From Puniceicoccaceae bacterium K14 (GTDB lineage Bacteria > Verrucomicrobiota > Verrucomicrobiia > Opitutales > Opitutaceae): 64,000 bases of DNA. Under the pieces are notes generated by a model. The model had not been told where the DNA came from, searched no databases, and saw nothing but the letters and a program-made list of their open reading frames with translations. A program made the position numbers and the translations under genes. This document shows positions 1-9,667 of this stretch, in pieces (the stretch's first letter is position 1; every line of letters starts with the position of its first letter). The stretch is taken from positions 96,661 to 160,660 of the forward strand of contig JAKYXN010000002.1 of the NCBI GenBank assembly GCA_022538095.1, in the 5' to 3' direction.

Positions 1-3000
1 GCTCCTTTTTCAATACCCTCTTTGTAATGGGCTTTGGCACCGCGAGCGGTGAGGAGGATAATCGGGATATGTCGTGTTGCGTTTGTATTTTTTAACTGGT
101 GACAAAGTTCTAATCCATCGAGTTTGGGCATCATGATGTCGCTTACGATGAGACTGGGAAGGTGCGTCTTTGCGAGTTCTAGTCCTTCGCTACCGTCCGC
201 GGCTTCGATTGTGGGGTAGTGGTTACCTAATTGGTTTACTGTGAATTTTCTAAGGTCCTCGTTGTCTTCAATTACAAGTATGGAGTCTTGTTCGCTGTTT
301 TGAGATTGAGTGTTTGAAACTGGGTTGGAAGGAAGTGAATCCGTTGCCTGTTCTGTTACTGAAGTGGCTATGTGATTGATCCCTTTTATTGGTGGGTCTA
401 TTGGTATTGAGATTTGAACACATGTACCTTTAGTCTTTCCAATCGGAGGGCTGAAGATTTTTAGGTCTCCATCGTAGATCCTTACGATATCTTTTACATA
501 GGCGAGGCCTATACCGTGGCCGCTGTGGGATTGCTGATTTGAGGATGCTCGGTAGTAGGGTTCGAAGACTGAATTTAATTTGTCTTTTTCGATGCCGATT
601 CCGTTGTCAGATACTTTGAGCTCAAGGATGTCAGGTCCGTCAGTATTAGATTTTATCAACACTGAAATGTCTAGTTGGCCTCCTTCTGGTGTGTACTTGA
701 TCGCATTGACGAGGAGATTGTCTAGTAGGCTCTGTAGTTTAGGGGCATCGAAGGACGCATCGTAGCTATCGTGGCTGAAACTAAGATCTAGATTGAGTTT
801 CTTTTCGTCTATGAGGATTTGGCTGTTGTTTATATCTTGTCGGAGGAAAGCTATGATGTCTCCGTTTATTGGAGAGTAACGCAGGATACCGAGTTCGACT
901 TTTCTAAAATCTAGGAGCTGGTTTACTGTATCCAGCATTTTGTGAGCGTTTCTTCGGATCATTTCGAGCCGCTCGTTTTGATCTTTGTTTGGTCCGTCCT
1001 TAATGAGGCTTTCTGTGGGGCCTATGATAACTGCGAGTGGATTGCGTAGTTCGTGTGATATTTTGCTGAAGAAATCCAGTTTGAAGGATTCCATTGCGAG
1101 GATGTGGCGTATGCGCGTTCGGTAGAGTGCGTAGACCAGCCCAATGACCGTAATGAAAAGAAGAATACTGGATACGATGAACCAAGGGCGTTTCCAAAGT
1201 ATGGGAATGACTTGAAAATCGACTGTAGCGGGAGTTGGGTCGATGTTTAGGTCAACGTCTCGGGATCGGACCTGAAAGCGATGTGAGCCATTGGAGAGTC
1301 CTGTGAGGACCAGTTCTCGAGTTGAAGTAAACGGCGACCATTTTTCCGAGTCCACGCGATATGAGAATTCAAGTAGGTCAGTACTGGTTTCTTCCCAATA
1401 ATCGAGCCCCTCCCATTTTAGAGAAGTTGATCCGTATTCGTGCGCTTCGATTGGAGCTCGAGTGATGAGTGTTTCGGGATTCGAGCGATCCGCTTGATAT
1501 CGAATTGTTTTGTGCTCTTTTGAGTGAGCTGACTCGGCTAATTGAATTTCGACCAATCGATTTCGTGTACTATAGTTTAGCCATATCGCTCCATCACTCG
1601 TTGATTCGATGGTGGTTCCCTCACGATTGAATCTGAAGTCTCCAGGGATTGCTTTTTTCGTCCAAGTGGAGCCATCGAATCGGCTTAAGCCTTGGCTTGT
1701 GGCGACCAGCAAAGAGTCGTTTTCGCGAACAGTGTGAATGTATATCGCTTGATTGCTGATAAGGCCGTCGCGTTCGGTGAAAGACTCCCAGGACTTTCCG
1801 TCGAATCGGCTTACGCCGGCTCCCCACTTTGCGACCCAAAGGTTGTTTTGGTTGTCCAGAGCTAGATGATCTATCCAGTGGTTGCGGAAGCGCTCGACTA
1901 TTTCTGGTCGTTTGTTCGATAGCGTTTCCCCTCTCTGGAGTGATCGACTTCCGTACCAAAGGCCTTGCTTCGGTTGCTCTACGATGGAGGCTGGTCTTTC
2001 CGGTTTGGGGATATGAATCTTTTCGATCAGATTACCATAATCATCCAATTTGTAGGCAATGTATCCACCTGGGTGTTTAAACATAGAATCCGAGCCCGGG
2101 GGTGTGCCCGATCCGAAGAGGACGTAACCATCGGAAGTTTCGCAAACGGAGAGGTGACTGAAAAGAGTGGCAACGTTGGGGGAGTCGTCTCGCGTCCATT
2201 CTCCGTTTTTGTACCAAGAAACGCTCGCAATACCTTCATGCATTCCTGAGACCCAGATTGTTTGATCGGAACTTTCAAATATGCGATTGGGTCCCTCGAT
2301 AACACCGTCTTTGCTTGCGAACTGTTTCCAATGTTCAGTTCTCGGGTCGTATTTTGTTACGCCTCCATTGTCTGAAAAGAACCAGAGTTTGCCTGAACTG
2401 TCTTCACAGGAAAGGTTCAAGTTTTCGTAGGTTTTCCATTTTTCTTCCGAAAAATTGACTATGAATGTCTTGGCGGCTTGGCCTGCTATAAGGATTCGCG
2501 AACCGGACATTGGAACTATGAATCCGTACGCATTGGGTATTGGATAATCCGTGTCTCGATAGAGATGGTGGTCGCCATCTTTAAATTCAGTAAGAGCATT
2601 TCGACCTATGAGCAATAGATTGCCGTTTTCTCCTTCGGCTAGATTGGTTGAAATTTGGTTGATCGAAAATGTATCTGATAACTCCAGATGGTCTTTTTCT
2701 AATTCCGTGAATCGAAAAACTTTCATGACGTTTTTGCCTGAAATTTGATACCAAATGTCGCCGCTTCGGCCGGAATGCAGCTTTGCGAACGCCCCTCCGG
2801 CTCTCTGGCGATTCATTGGAAAATGTATAAGCTCTTCGCTCAGTTTCCCATTTTCATCGACTGAATGAACAGCTAGTTTGGATTTGCGATCATAGCTAAG
2901 CCAGAGTCGGTTTTGCGTATCGACTACAAGGGCATCGATGCTCTCTTGTGGGAGATTGACGGGCTGCGCTTCGCCTCCTTTGAATCGTAGTAGGCCGGAT

Positions 3001-3461
3001 CTAGAGGCGAGCCAGACGGACCCATCTTTTGTTTCGGCTAAGGCCGAGGATGAATTTCTGTTGAGAGTTAGCTCCAGAAGGCGCGTCCAGGTTCCGTTTC
3101 GTAGCAGGGCTAAAAATCGATCTGTTAGTAGGTAAAGGTCTCCGTTTTGAGCGACGAGAATGGATTTTGCCGATTCTGCGGGCCAATCGGGGAAGTCGAA
3201 TGAATCGGTTTTCCAGCCATTGTAAGAAACCACTCCCCATGAACGTCCAAACCAAAGAGTGCCATTTTGCGCCTCGACTCCACATGTTATGCCGATTCCG
3301 CTGAGGGCTTCGATTTCTGACCACCGGTAAGTGTCTGCGAACGAGGGACGGGAACGGATTGAGTCGTCACGATCGAGTGGCACTTTCGCCGCTGCAATCG
3401 AAGTTGCGCTGAAAATTGCGATGATCGTGTAGAGAATGTCTCTGAAGTTGTGTAAACGCAT
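1..3461 (-). CDS. Hybrid two-component sensor (HTCS-like), 3' end outside window
   Basis: Open frame of 1153 residues from an ATG at 3461 (MRLHNFRDILYTIIAIFSAT, a signal-like N-terminus), still open at the window edge. A long N-terminal region carries repeated 'LWF/VWLA' blades typical of Reg_prop periplasmic propellers, then a Y_Y_Y-like domain (near WEETSTDLLEFSYRVDS), one membrane segment at about residues 760-780 (WFIVSSILLFITVIGLVYAL), and a HisKA domain with SHELRNP and His803. An HATPase domain (NAIKYTPEGG, DNGIGI, GHGIGLAYVK) and a receiver domain with Asp1108 in SDIMMPKLDG follow. Family members usually end in an AraC-type HTH, which would lie outside the window. It reads away from the adjacent sulfatase genes, and such sensors normally control neighbouring glycan-use genes. 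The ligand cannot be read from the sequence. Confidence 0.93.
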   Translation of the reverse strand, partial: MRLHNFRDILYTIIAIFSATSIAAAKVPLDRDDSIRSRPSFADTYRWSEIEALSGIGITCGVEAQNGTLWFGRSWGVVSYNGWKTDSFDFPDWPAESAKSILVAQNGDLYLLTDRFLALLRNGTWTRLLELTLNRNSSSALAETKDGSVWLASRSGLLRFKGGEAQPVNLPQESIDALVVDTQNRLWLSYDRKSKLAVHSVDENGKLSEELIHFPMNRQRAGGAFAKLHSGRSGDIWYQISGKNVMKVFRFTELEKDHLELSDTFSINQISTNLAEGENGNLLLIGRNALTEFKDGDHHLYRDTDYPIPNAYGFIVPMSGSRILIAGQAAKTFIVNFSEEKWKTYENLNLSCEDSSGKLWFFSDNGGVTKYDPRTEHWKQFASKDGVIEGPNRIFESSDQTIWVSGMHEGIASVSWYKNGEWTRDDSPNVATLFSHLSVCETSDGYVLFGSGTPPGSDSMFKHPGGYIAYKLDDYGNLIEKIHIPKPERPASIVEQPKQGLWYGSRSLQRGETLSNKRPEIVERFRNHWIDHLALDNQNNLWVAKWGAGVSRFDGKSWESFTERDGLISNQAIYIHTVRENDSLLVATSQGLSRFDGSTWTKKAIPGDFRFNREGTTIESTSDGAIWLNYSTRNRLVEIQLAESAHSKEHKTIRYQADRSNPETLITRAPIEAHEYGSTSLKWEGLDYWEETSTDLLEFSYRVDSEKWSPFTSTRELVLTGLSNGSHRFQVRSRDVDLNIDPTPATVDFQVIPILWKRPWFIVSSILLFITVIGLVYALYRTRIRHILAMESFKLDFFSKISHELRNPLAVIIGPTESLIKDGPNKDQNERLEMIRRNAHKMLDTVNQLLDFRKVELGILRYSPINGDIIAFLRQDINNSQILIDEKKLNLDLSFSHDSYDASFDAPKLQSLLDNLLVNAIKYTPEGGQLDISVLIKSNTDGPDILELKVSDNGIGIEKDKLNSVFEPYYRASSNQQSHSGHGIGLAYVKDIVRIYDGDLKIFSPPIGKTKGTCVQISIPIDPPIKGINHIATSVTEQATDSLPSNPVSNTQSQNSEQDSILVIEDNEDLRKFTVNQLGNHYPTIEAADGSEGLELAKTHLPSLIVSDIMMPKLDGLELCHQLKNTNATRHIPIILLTARGAKAHYKEGIEKG

Positions 3462-3758
3462 ATGGGGCTCTTTTAAGAAGAGAACGTTTTGCGTCTTTAA
3501 GCAAGAGTCTGGCAGTCCGATCTGAGTTTCTGAAACTTGAATCGTAGAGAATGAAGCATTAGTCCGGGTAGTGACTTTTGCGTCACAGGGGAGTGATCTG
3601 ATTGTTGTTCGTGGAGACCGATCAGAACAAAAAACCGATCACCCTTTCGTTTGTTGGTCGGCGATCTTAATTGGGATCGGGAAGAATTGAACGCTGTGTA
3701 CATGTTTCGGGGATGTGAGCCCTAATAGGTTTGTGGGAGAGTAGGGTAAGCTACTTCA
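3462..3758. promoter_or_regulatory. Divergent intergenic region between HTCS and first sulfatase
   Basis: Nearly 300 bases separate the leftward sensor and the rightward sulfatase run, so promoters for both should lie here. I see no convincing -35/-10 pair, repeat or small gene. Confidence 0.4.
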
Positions 3759-5252
3759 ATGATATCATATGCTAGGAACTGCACGGGCCTCATCGGCTTG
3801 ATTTTATGTGCGGTCTTTTTATGGAGCTTGTTGGGCATTCGGTTGATTCATGCAGATGATTCTTTGGGAATCAGTAATAGAGATAAGTCGCCCAACATCA
3901 TTTTTATTCTAGCAGATGATTTAGGTTACGGCGACTTGAGCTCCACAGGGCAGAAGTATTTTAAGACGCCCAATTTGGACCGTATGGCAGAGCAAGGAAT
4001 GTTTTTCAGTCAACATTACTCGGGTAGCACAGTTTGCGCGCCGTCTCGTTCTTGTTTGATCACTGGCCAGCATACGGGGCACACGCCGATTCGTGGGAAT
4101 AAGGAAATTCTTCCCGAGGGGCAGCATCCTCTTCCGGAGGCGGCTCCTTCGCTCCCTATAACTTTGAGTAAAGCGGGATATGTCACGGGAGCGTTTGGAA
4201 AGTGGGGATTGGGCTTTCCCGGTTCGGAAGGAGATCCCATGAAGCATTTTGATCGGTTCTATGGGTATAACTGTCAACGAATTGGGCATCATTATTACCC
4301 GCATGCTATTTGGGATAATGACCAACAAGTTGAACTAGCTCCAAATGCCGGTTCGGCAAAGGGAGTGTACGCTCCGACTTTAATCCATGACCAGACGCTT
4401 CAGTTTATAGAGGATAATCGGGACCGACGTTTCTTTTGCTACGTGCCCACTGTTATTCCTCATGCGGAGCTTGCTGCTCCTGAGGCATATATGAAGCAAT
4501 TTCGTGGTGCGATTGAAGAAGGACTTCCCTATGAAGGATATGATGAGGGAGTTGATTTTCGAAATGGGCCTTATCAGTCCCAGCCCGAGCCGAGGGTGGC
4601 CTTCGCGGCGATGGTCAGTCTTTTGGACCAGCAGGTTGGGGAAATACTAGACCTGTTGGAAAAGCTTGGGATTTCTGACAATACTCTGGTGGTCTTTTCC
4701 AGTGACAATGGTCCGCATCAAGAAGGCGGAGCCGATCCGGAATTTTTCCGTAGTAATGCAGGGTTTCGTGGATACAAAAGAGATCTCTATGAAGGAGGGA
4801 TTCGGGTTCCTTTGATAGTCTGTTGGCCCGGAGAAATTGAAAATGGAAGTCGTTCAGATCATATATCCGCTTTTTGGGATTTCTTGCCAACGTTTGCTGA
4901 AATTGTAGGTGAAGTTGTTCCTGAGGGTATTGATGGGATTTCTCTTTTACCCACATTATTGGGGGAGGATGATAAACAAATTAAACACGACTATTTGTAT
5001 TGGGAATTTCATGAGAGAGGGGGTCGAATCGCTCTGCGTCAGGGTGATTGGAAAGCGGTTAAGTATGATGTCCTTGAGAATCCAGATCGGCCTGCTGAGC
5101 TATACAATCTTGTCGCAGATCCAGGGGAAAAGGTGAACCTCGCAAACTCATACCCAGAGATATTGTCTCGTTTGGAGAGTCTTATGAAATCAGCTCGAAC
5201 TGAATCGGATGTTTTCACATTTCAGCACAAGCAATATAATGCGGAGAAGTAG
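3759..5252 (+). CDS. Secreted sulfatase 1 (S1 family, Cys type)
   Basis: Formylglycine-dependent sulfatase of 497 residues. An N-terminal hydrophobic segment (about residues 9-30) looks like a signal peptide. The metal-binding start of the fold reads PNIIFILADDLGYGD. The activation motif is C93-A-P-S-R in STVCAPSRSCLITG, so Cys93 would be converted to formylglycine by an FGE enzyme not encoded here. The later FSSDNG block and YEGGIRVPLIV are standard for the family, and the length is normal. It is first in a rightward run of sulfatases and glycosidases, suggesting removal of sulfate esters from a fucose-containing polysaccharide. Bond specificity is not predictable. Confidence 0.93.
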   Translation: MISYARNCTGLIGLILCAVFLWSLLGIRLIHADDSLGISNRDKSPNIIFILADDLGYGDLSSTGQKYFKTPNLDRMAEQGMFFSQHYSGSTVCAPSRSCLITGQHTGHTPIRGNKEILPEGQHPLPEAAPSLPITLSKAGYVTGAFGKWGLGFPGSEGDPMKHFDRFYGYNCQRIGHHYYPHAIWDNDQQVELAPNAGSAKGVYAPTLIHDQTLQFIEDNRDRRFFCYVPTVIPHAELAAPEAYMKQFRGAIEEGLPYEGYDEGVDFRNGPYQSQPEPRVAFAAMVSLLDQQVGEILDLLEKLGISDNTLVVFSSDNGPHQEGGADPEFFRSNAGFRGYKRDLYEGGIRVPLIVCWPGEIENGSRSDHISAFWDFLPTFAEIVGEVVPEGIDGISLLPTLLGEDDKQIKHDYLYWEFHERGGRIALRQGDWKAVKYDVLENPDRPAELYNLVADPGEKVNLANSYPEILSRLESLMKSARTESDVFTFQHKQYNAEK

Positions 5253-5358
5253 AAGGCATAATATTTTAGGGTTAAGCGGAATGGTAGATTTCAAATCTTC
5301 CCCATTGGATTTGTTTGGAGGAGAGGTGATCGGAGTCGGTTTTAATAGGATTCTAATA

Positions 5359-6891
5359 ATGAAAAAAGCAGTTTGTATCTTGTTTGTTCTTTGTTTGAAA
5401 ATAGGCTCAGCTGTCGCGAGCAAAGATTCTTATCGAGACTTCGTTGTTGAGGAGCCTTTGGCCTCTGGGGAGAAGTCCAAAGCCATCAATGGAATTAAGC
5501 CTAATATTCTCTTCATTTTACTGGATGATTTTGGCTGGCGCGATGCAGGGTTTATGGGCTCAGATTTCTATGAGACTCCTGTAATTGATCAGCTTGCATC
5601 GGAGAGTGTAGTTTTTACGAATGCCTATGCGGCGGCTGCGAATTGCGCACCTAGTAGGGCTTCATTGTTGTCAGGTCAATATAGTCCAAGGCACGAAATA
5701 TATAATGTTGGGACGAAACCGAGAGGATCGGCTGCCTGTCGACGCCTTGAGCATATATCAGGTAAAGAGTTTTTGGATGCTGAGTCTGATACATGGGCGA
5801 ATGTTGCTCAAAAGGCTGGGTACGTAACTGGGATGATCGGCAAGTGGCATTTGAGTGAGGACCCACTTGATTACGGGTTTAGTTTTAACCTTGGGGGCGA
5901 TCACCGTGGTAGCCCACCTGAGGGTTATTATTCTCCGCATGTCGATGCTCCGGGGTTGGGTGAAGCTCCGGAAGGTGAATACATCACAGATCGATTGAAT
6001 GATGAAGCCCTCAAATTTATTGAACGAAACAAGGGTAAAAGCTGGTTGCTTTATCTCTCGCATTTTGCGGTTCATACGCCGCTTGATGCAAAAAAAGAAT
6101 TGCTTGATAAGTATCGCGAAAAAACGCCTGGAGAATTGCATTCGCATGTCAATATGGCGACTATGGTAGAATGCCTCGATCAAGGAATCGGGCGAATTTT
6201 GGATGGGATTTCGCGATTGGGTTTGGACGAGAATACTATTATTATTTTTTCGTCGGATAATGGCGGTTTCGGCCCTGCTACTGATATGTATCCTTTAAGA
6301 GGTTATAAAGGTACGTATTACGAAGGGGGTATTCGCGTTCCTCTTGTTGTTAAGTGGCCTGGAGTGGGCCGTTCTGGGATTAGGGTAGATAACCCCGTTA
6401 CAGGAGTAGATCTGTATCCTACCCTTTGTGACATGATGAGGCATGATTTGCCCGCGGACCAAGTCATAGATGGTAGAAGTTTGCGTCCCTTGCTGGAAGG
6501 TTCCGAGGTCGAGAGGGTGGAGCAGCCTTTGTTTTGGCATTTTCCAGCCTATCTACAGTCTTATTCTGGTGTGTTTGATGAGCAAAGAGATCCGCTGTTT
6601 CGTTCACGTCCGTGTAGTATCGTAAGGCTTGGCGATTGGAAATTACACTACTATTATGAAGATCAAGAGATGCTTCTTTTTAACTTAAAAATGGATATCG
6701 GTGAAAATGAGAATGTGGCGGGGACTTTTCCTGGTAAGGCTTCAAAATTGAAGCGTCTATTGGATGACTGGATATCTGTTACCGAGGCAGCTGTACCTGT
6801 GGCTAAGAACCCCCTTTTTGATGCGGAGGCTGAAAGGTTGGCGATCGAAAAGTTTACTAAGGGATCGATAGCAACTGATCAACTTCGTTAG
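5359..6891 (+). CDS. Secreted sulfatase 2 (S1 family, Cys type)
   Basis: Sulfatase of 510 residues from the ATG at 5359, chosen because it opens a clean signal peptide (MKKAVCILFVLCLKIGSAVA) with AGGA just upstream. The frame is open back to 5209, but the extra 50 residues are not signal-like. After a 30-residue linker come NILFILLDDFGWRDAG and the activation motif C96-A-P-S-R in ANCAPSRASLLSGQ. FSSDNGG and YYEGGIRVPLVVKWPG follow. It belongs to a different subgroup from its neighbours, seen in DDFGWRDAG versus DDLGYGD. It is the second gene of the sulfatase run, about 100 bases after the first. Confidence 0.9.
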   Translation: MKKAVCILFVLCLKIGSAVASKDSYRDFVVEEPLASGEKSKAINGIKPNILFILLDDFGWRDAGFMGSDFYETPVIDQLASESVVFTNAYAAAANCAPSRASLLSGQYSPRHEIYNVGTKPRGSAACRRLEHISGKEFLDAESDTWANVAQKAGYVTGMIGKWHLSEDPLDYGFSFNLGGDHRGSPPEGYYSPHVDAPGLGEAPEGEYITDRLNDEALKFIERNKGKSWLLYLSHFAVHTPLDAKKELLDKYREKTPGELHSHVNMATMVECLDQGIGRILDGISRLGLDENTIIIFSSDNGGFGPATDMYPLRGYKGTYYEGGIRVPLVVKWPGVGRSGIRVDNPVTGVDLYPTLCDMMRHDLPADQVIDGRSLRPLLEGSEVERVEQPLFWHFPAYLQSYSGVFDEQRDPLFRSRPCSIVRLGDWKLHYYYEDQEMLLFNLKMDIGENENVAGTFPGKASKLKRLLDDWISVTEAAVPVAKNPLFDAEAERLAIEKFTKGSIATDQLR

Positions 6892-7069
6892 CCTCAAGTC
6901 TTTCAGCGAGCTTTATGAAATCTCTTTTAATTTTATCTGGTGGATTTGGCTTCGGACATTGATTCTGTTGTCCACTTAAAAGCGTTGTGCGAGAATTTAT
7001 TTAATGATGTTGAAATTTATAAATAATAAATGGATACGACAATCGTTTGTATCGAGGAGACGTTTCCCC

Positions 7070-8512
7070 ATGTTTTTAAATGAATGCTTTGGCCGTTTGT
7101 TGATAGCATTGGTCTTGATGGGCCGATTGGTTGGGGTAACTTTCGTGTTGGTTTTTGGTTGTAGCTATGTTTTGGGCACAAATAGACCTAATATTGTTTT
7201 TATAATGGCTGACGACCTTGGTTACGGAGATGTTGGCTTTAACGGGCAGACTCATATCAAAACGCCGCATATTGACCGTTTGGCGGTCGAGGGTATGGTT
7301 TTCTCTGATCACTATGCTGGTTCGACGGTTTGTATGCCATCGCGTTGCAGTCTATTAACGGGCAAGCACATGGGCGTAGCCACTGTGCGGGGCAATCCTC
7401 GTTGGACTGCGACGGGCAAGCCGATTGACTTGGCGCCTTCTGACGTGACGGTAGCTGAAGAGCTGAAGAAAGCCGGATACCGTACTGGAATTGTGGGTAA
7501 ATGGGGTCTTGCCGAAGGGAGCGATGAAGGTTTGCCAACGCGGCAAGGGTTTGATTTTTTCTACGGATACAGAACGCATCGCGAAGCTCACCATTACTAC
7601 TGGTCAGAGCCCTGGCGGGGTGAAACTAAGGAACCGGTCGATGGCAATGACGTGCAGACAAAGTCTGGCAAGTATTTGCAGGATTTGTTTACAGCCGAGG
7701 CATTGGGCTTTGTTCGAGAATCTGCGAATGATGCGAGACCTTTTTTCCTCTATGTGGCTTACGCGGCGCCACATTATGAACTGACGGTGCCGGAGGACTC
7801 GAAGGCTCCTTACAAAGATCTTGGCTGGCCCAAACGTCCGATGAAGCAAGGAGGGCATTATCTGCATGACGAAGAAGGCAATGTAACTTACGCAGGGATG
7901 GTTTCTCGGATGGATAGTGATATTGGGCGGTTGCTTGATTGCCTGGTGGAGATGGGACTCGATGAGAATACAATAGTCATGTTTACCAGCGACAATGGAC
8001 CGGAGTACGAGAAGCGTGATGCTTTTTTTGATAGCAACGGAATTTATCGCGGAGGCAAACGAGAACTATATGAAGGGGGAATTCGTGTACCGATGGTGGT
8101 TCGTTGGCCAGGTGTGATTGAGGCTGGTTCTACTACATCTATCGTCTCGGCATTCGAAGATTTTTTGCCCACTGCTTGTGAACTAGCGGGCGTTAGCCCG
8201 AGCGATCCAGAGGTTACGGGTGTTTCGTTGGTACCGACTTTGAGAGGGAATGAAGCCGATCAGGTAGAATCCGCTTTTCGATATTGGGAATTTAATGAAA
8301 GAGAGGGGCCGCTGCAAGCAATACGCATGGGGGATTGGAAAGCAGTTCGATTCGTCGGAAATCGAACGGAGCTTTATAACTTGGAGGACGATCCGAGCGA
8401 GACAATGGATGTCGCTCGCAAGTATCCGGAGGTTTTAGAAAAGCTTGAAAAGGCGATCAATCTAGCTCGAACTGAGCATGCTGGTTTTCCGTTGGTGAAG
8501 CGATCGGAGTGA
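7070..8512 (+). CDS. Secreted sulfatase 3 (S1 family, Cys type)
   Basis: Sulfatase of 480 residues from the ATG at 7070, which has GAGGAGA at 7054-7060 at good spacing and opens a signal peptide (MFLNECFGRLLIALVLMG). The frame also extends to an ATG at 7004 without a ribosome site. It carries PNIVFIMADDLGYGD and the activation motif C-M-P-S-R in STVCMPSRCSLLTGK (Cys88 from this start). FTSDNG and YEGGIRVPMVVRWPG follow. It resembles sulfatase 1 closely in its motifs and in its C-terminal YWEFNEREG segment, so the two are likely paralogues with related substrates. Confidence 0.92.
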   Translation: MFLNECFGRLLIALVLMGRLVGVTFVLVFGCSYVLGTNRPNIVFIMADDLGYGDVGFNGQTHIKTPHIDRLAVEGMVFSDHYAGSTVCMPSRCSLLTGKHMGVATVRGNPRWTATGKPIDLAPSDVTVAEELKKAGYRTGIVGKWGLAEGSDEGLPTRQGFDFFYGYRTHREAHHYYWSEPWRGETKEPVDGNDVQTKSGKYLQDLFTAEALGFVRESANDARPFFLYVAYAAPHYELTVPEDSKAPYKDLGWPKRPMKQGGHYLHDEEGNVTYAGMVSRMDSDIGRLLDCLVEMGLDENTIVMFTSDNGPEYEKRDAFFDSNGIYRGGKRELYEGGIRVPMVVRWPGVIEAGSTTSIVSAFEDFLPTACELAGVSPSDPEVTGVSLVPTLRGNEADQVESAFRYWEFNEREGPLQAIRMGDWKAVRFVGNRTELYNLEDDPSETMDVARKYPEVLEKLEKAINLARTEHAGFPLVKRSE

Positions 8513-8610
8513 ATAGTCAAATTTATGAAATTACCCCAACTTTTTGAAGAACCCAGTTTTCGACCTATTCGTAGCCAAACGGAAAAAGGCCGACTAAGCG
8601 TATCTCTAAT

Positions 8611-9666
8611 ATGAATAAAAAAGGTGTCATTGTTTTCTGTTTTTTCTTTTTGGGCATTTGCCTTGGCCAATCTAGTGAGTTGAAATTTGAATACCTGGGA
8701 AAGGCAGTGGAAACGAAAGGTATGCATGTTTGGGGGTCGTCGCCGGTGATCGGGCCAGAAGGTAAAGTGCATCTATATGTGGCTCGTTGGGCGATGGCGA
8801 CGCAGAAGAATTTTAGTGGTTGGTTCAAGGACTGCGAAATTGCTCACTACGTGAGTGATAAGCCGGAAGGACCTTTTGAATTTGTCCGAGTTGCCGTAGA
8901 GGATGTGGGAGGCGACTTCAATTCACCGCACAATCCAACGATAAAGAAGATAGATGGAAAGTACGTACTTTGCTTCATTGTGAATGAAAATAGTCTGCTG
9001 GAGACGCAGCGTATTATTATGTATGTCGCGGACGATTTGAGCGATAAGTGGAAGCCGGCTAGTGGAGCAGAGAGTGATGGAACTATTCTACGAAAATCTA
9101 CTGAGTCCGCTGATTGGAATTTCACAGCCCAAAAGGGAGTGACCAATCCTTCTTTGGTTAAGCACAACGGTAAATATCTTTTGTACGACAAGTCTGTGGT
9201 CAAACTTACTCCTGGGGCAAAACAGAGTAAATTTGTCTATGGTGTGGCTGTATCGGATCAGCTAGAAGGCCCCTATACGCACTATCCTGAGCGAGTGACT
9301 CGTGGATCAACATGGCTCGAAGATGTCTATGCGTTTAGCATGGATGACTCAGTTTACCTACTTAGCCGAGATTTCGCTGGGACAATGGGTTCCCGTGGTG
9401 GCGGGTTGTTGTGGAAGTCCAAAGATGGATTCGCATTTGACGAAAAGAATACCACGCGTGCGTACGAAGACCTAGCGCACTATGTTGAGGAAGGAACTTT
9501 AGATTCTGTGAATACGTACAGAGGTAGTGCGGATGGTCACCTTGAACGAGCTCAGGTCCTATTGATCAATGAGGAACCCGCGTATCTTTATTTAGCAACA
9601 GGAGTCAATACGAGGCCTGGTTACGGTAGTTGCTCACATGTGTTTAAAATTATAAAAACTAATTGA
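8611..9666 (+). CDS. Secreted beta-propeller glycosidase-like protein (GH43/GH117-like)
   Basis: A 351-residue protein with a signal peptide (MNKKGVIVFCFFFLGICLG). The repeat pattern (GKVHLYVARWA, GKYVLCFIVNE, GKYLLYDKSV, DSVYLLSRDF, EPAYLYLATG) is that of a five-bladed propeller as in GH43/GH117-type enzymes. SPHNPTI and GVTNPSLVKHNGKYLLY are typical of these folds. I cannot assign a numbered family or confirm the acid/base pair by eye, so the substrate is open. It stops one base before the next gene's ATG (TGA T ATG), indicating translational coupling with the GH29 fucosidase. Confidence 0.7.
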   Translation: MNKKGVIVFCFFFLGICLGQSSELKFEYLGKAVETKGMHVWGSSPVIGPEGKVHLYVARWAMATQKNFSGWFKDCEIAHYVSDKPEGPFEFVRVAVEDVGGDFNSPHNPTIKKIDGKYVLCFIVNENSLLETQRIIMYVADDLSDKWKPASGAESDGTILRKSTESADWNFTAQKGVTNPSLVKHNGKYLLYDKSVVKLTPGAKQSKFVYGVAVSDQLEGPYTHYPERVTRGSTWLEDVYAFSMDDSVYLLSRDFAGTMGSRGGGLLWKSKDGFAFDEKNTTRAYEDLAHYVEEGTLDSVNTYRGSADGHLERAQVLLINEEPAYLYLATGVNTRPGYGSCSHVFKIIKTN

Positions 9667-9667
9667 T

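Noticed and set aside
5209..5358. Upstream extension of sulfatase 2
   Set aside because: The internal start at 5359 gives a textbook signal peptide and an AGGA site; the extension does not.
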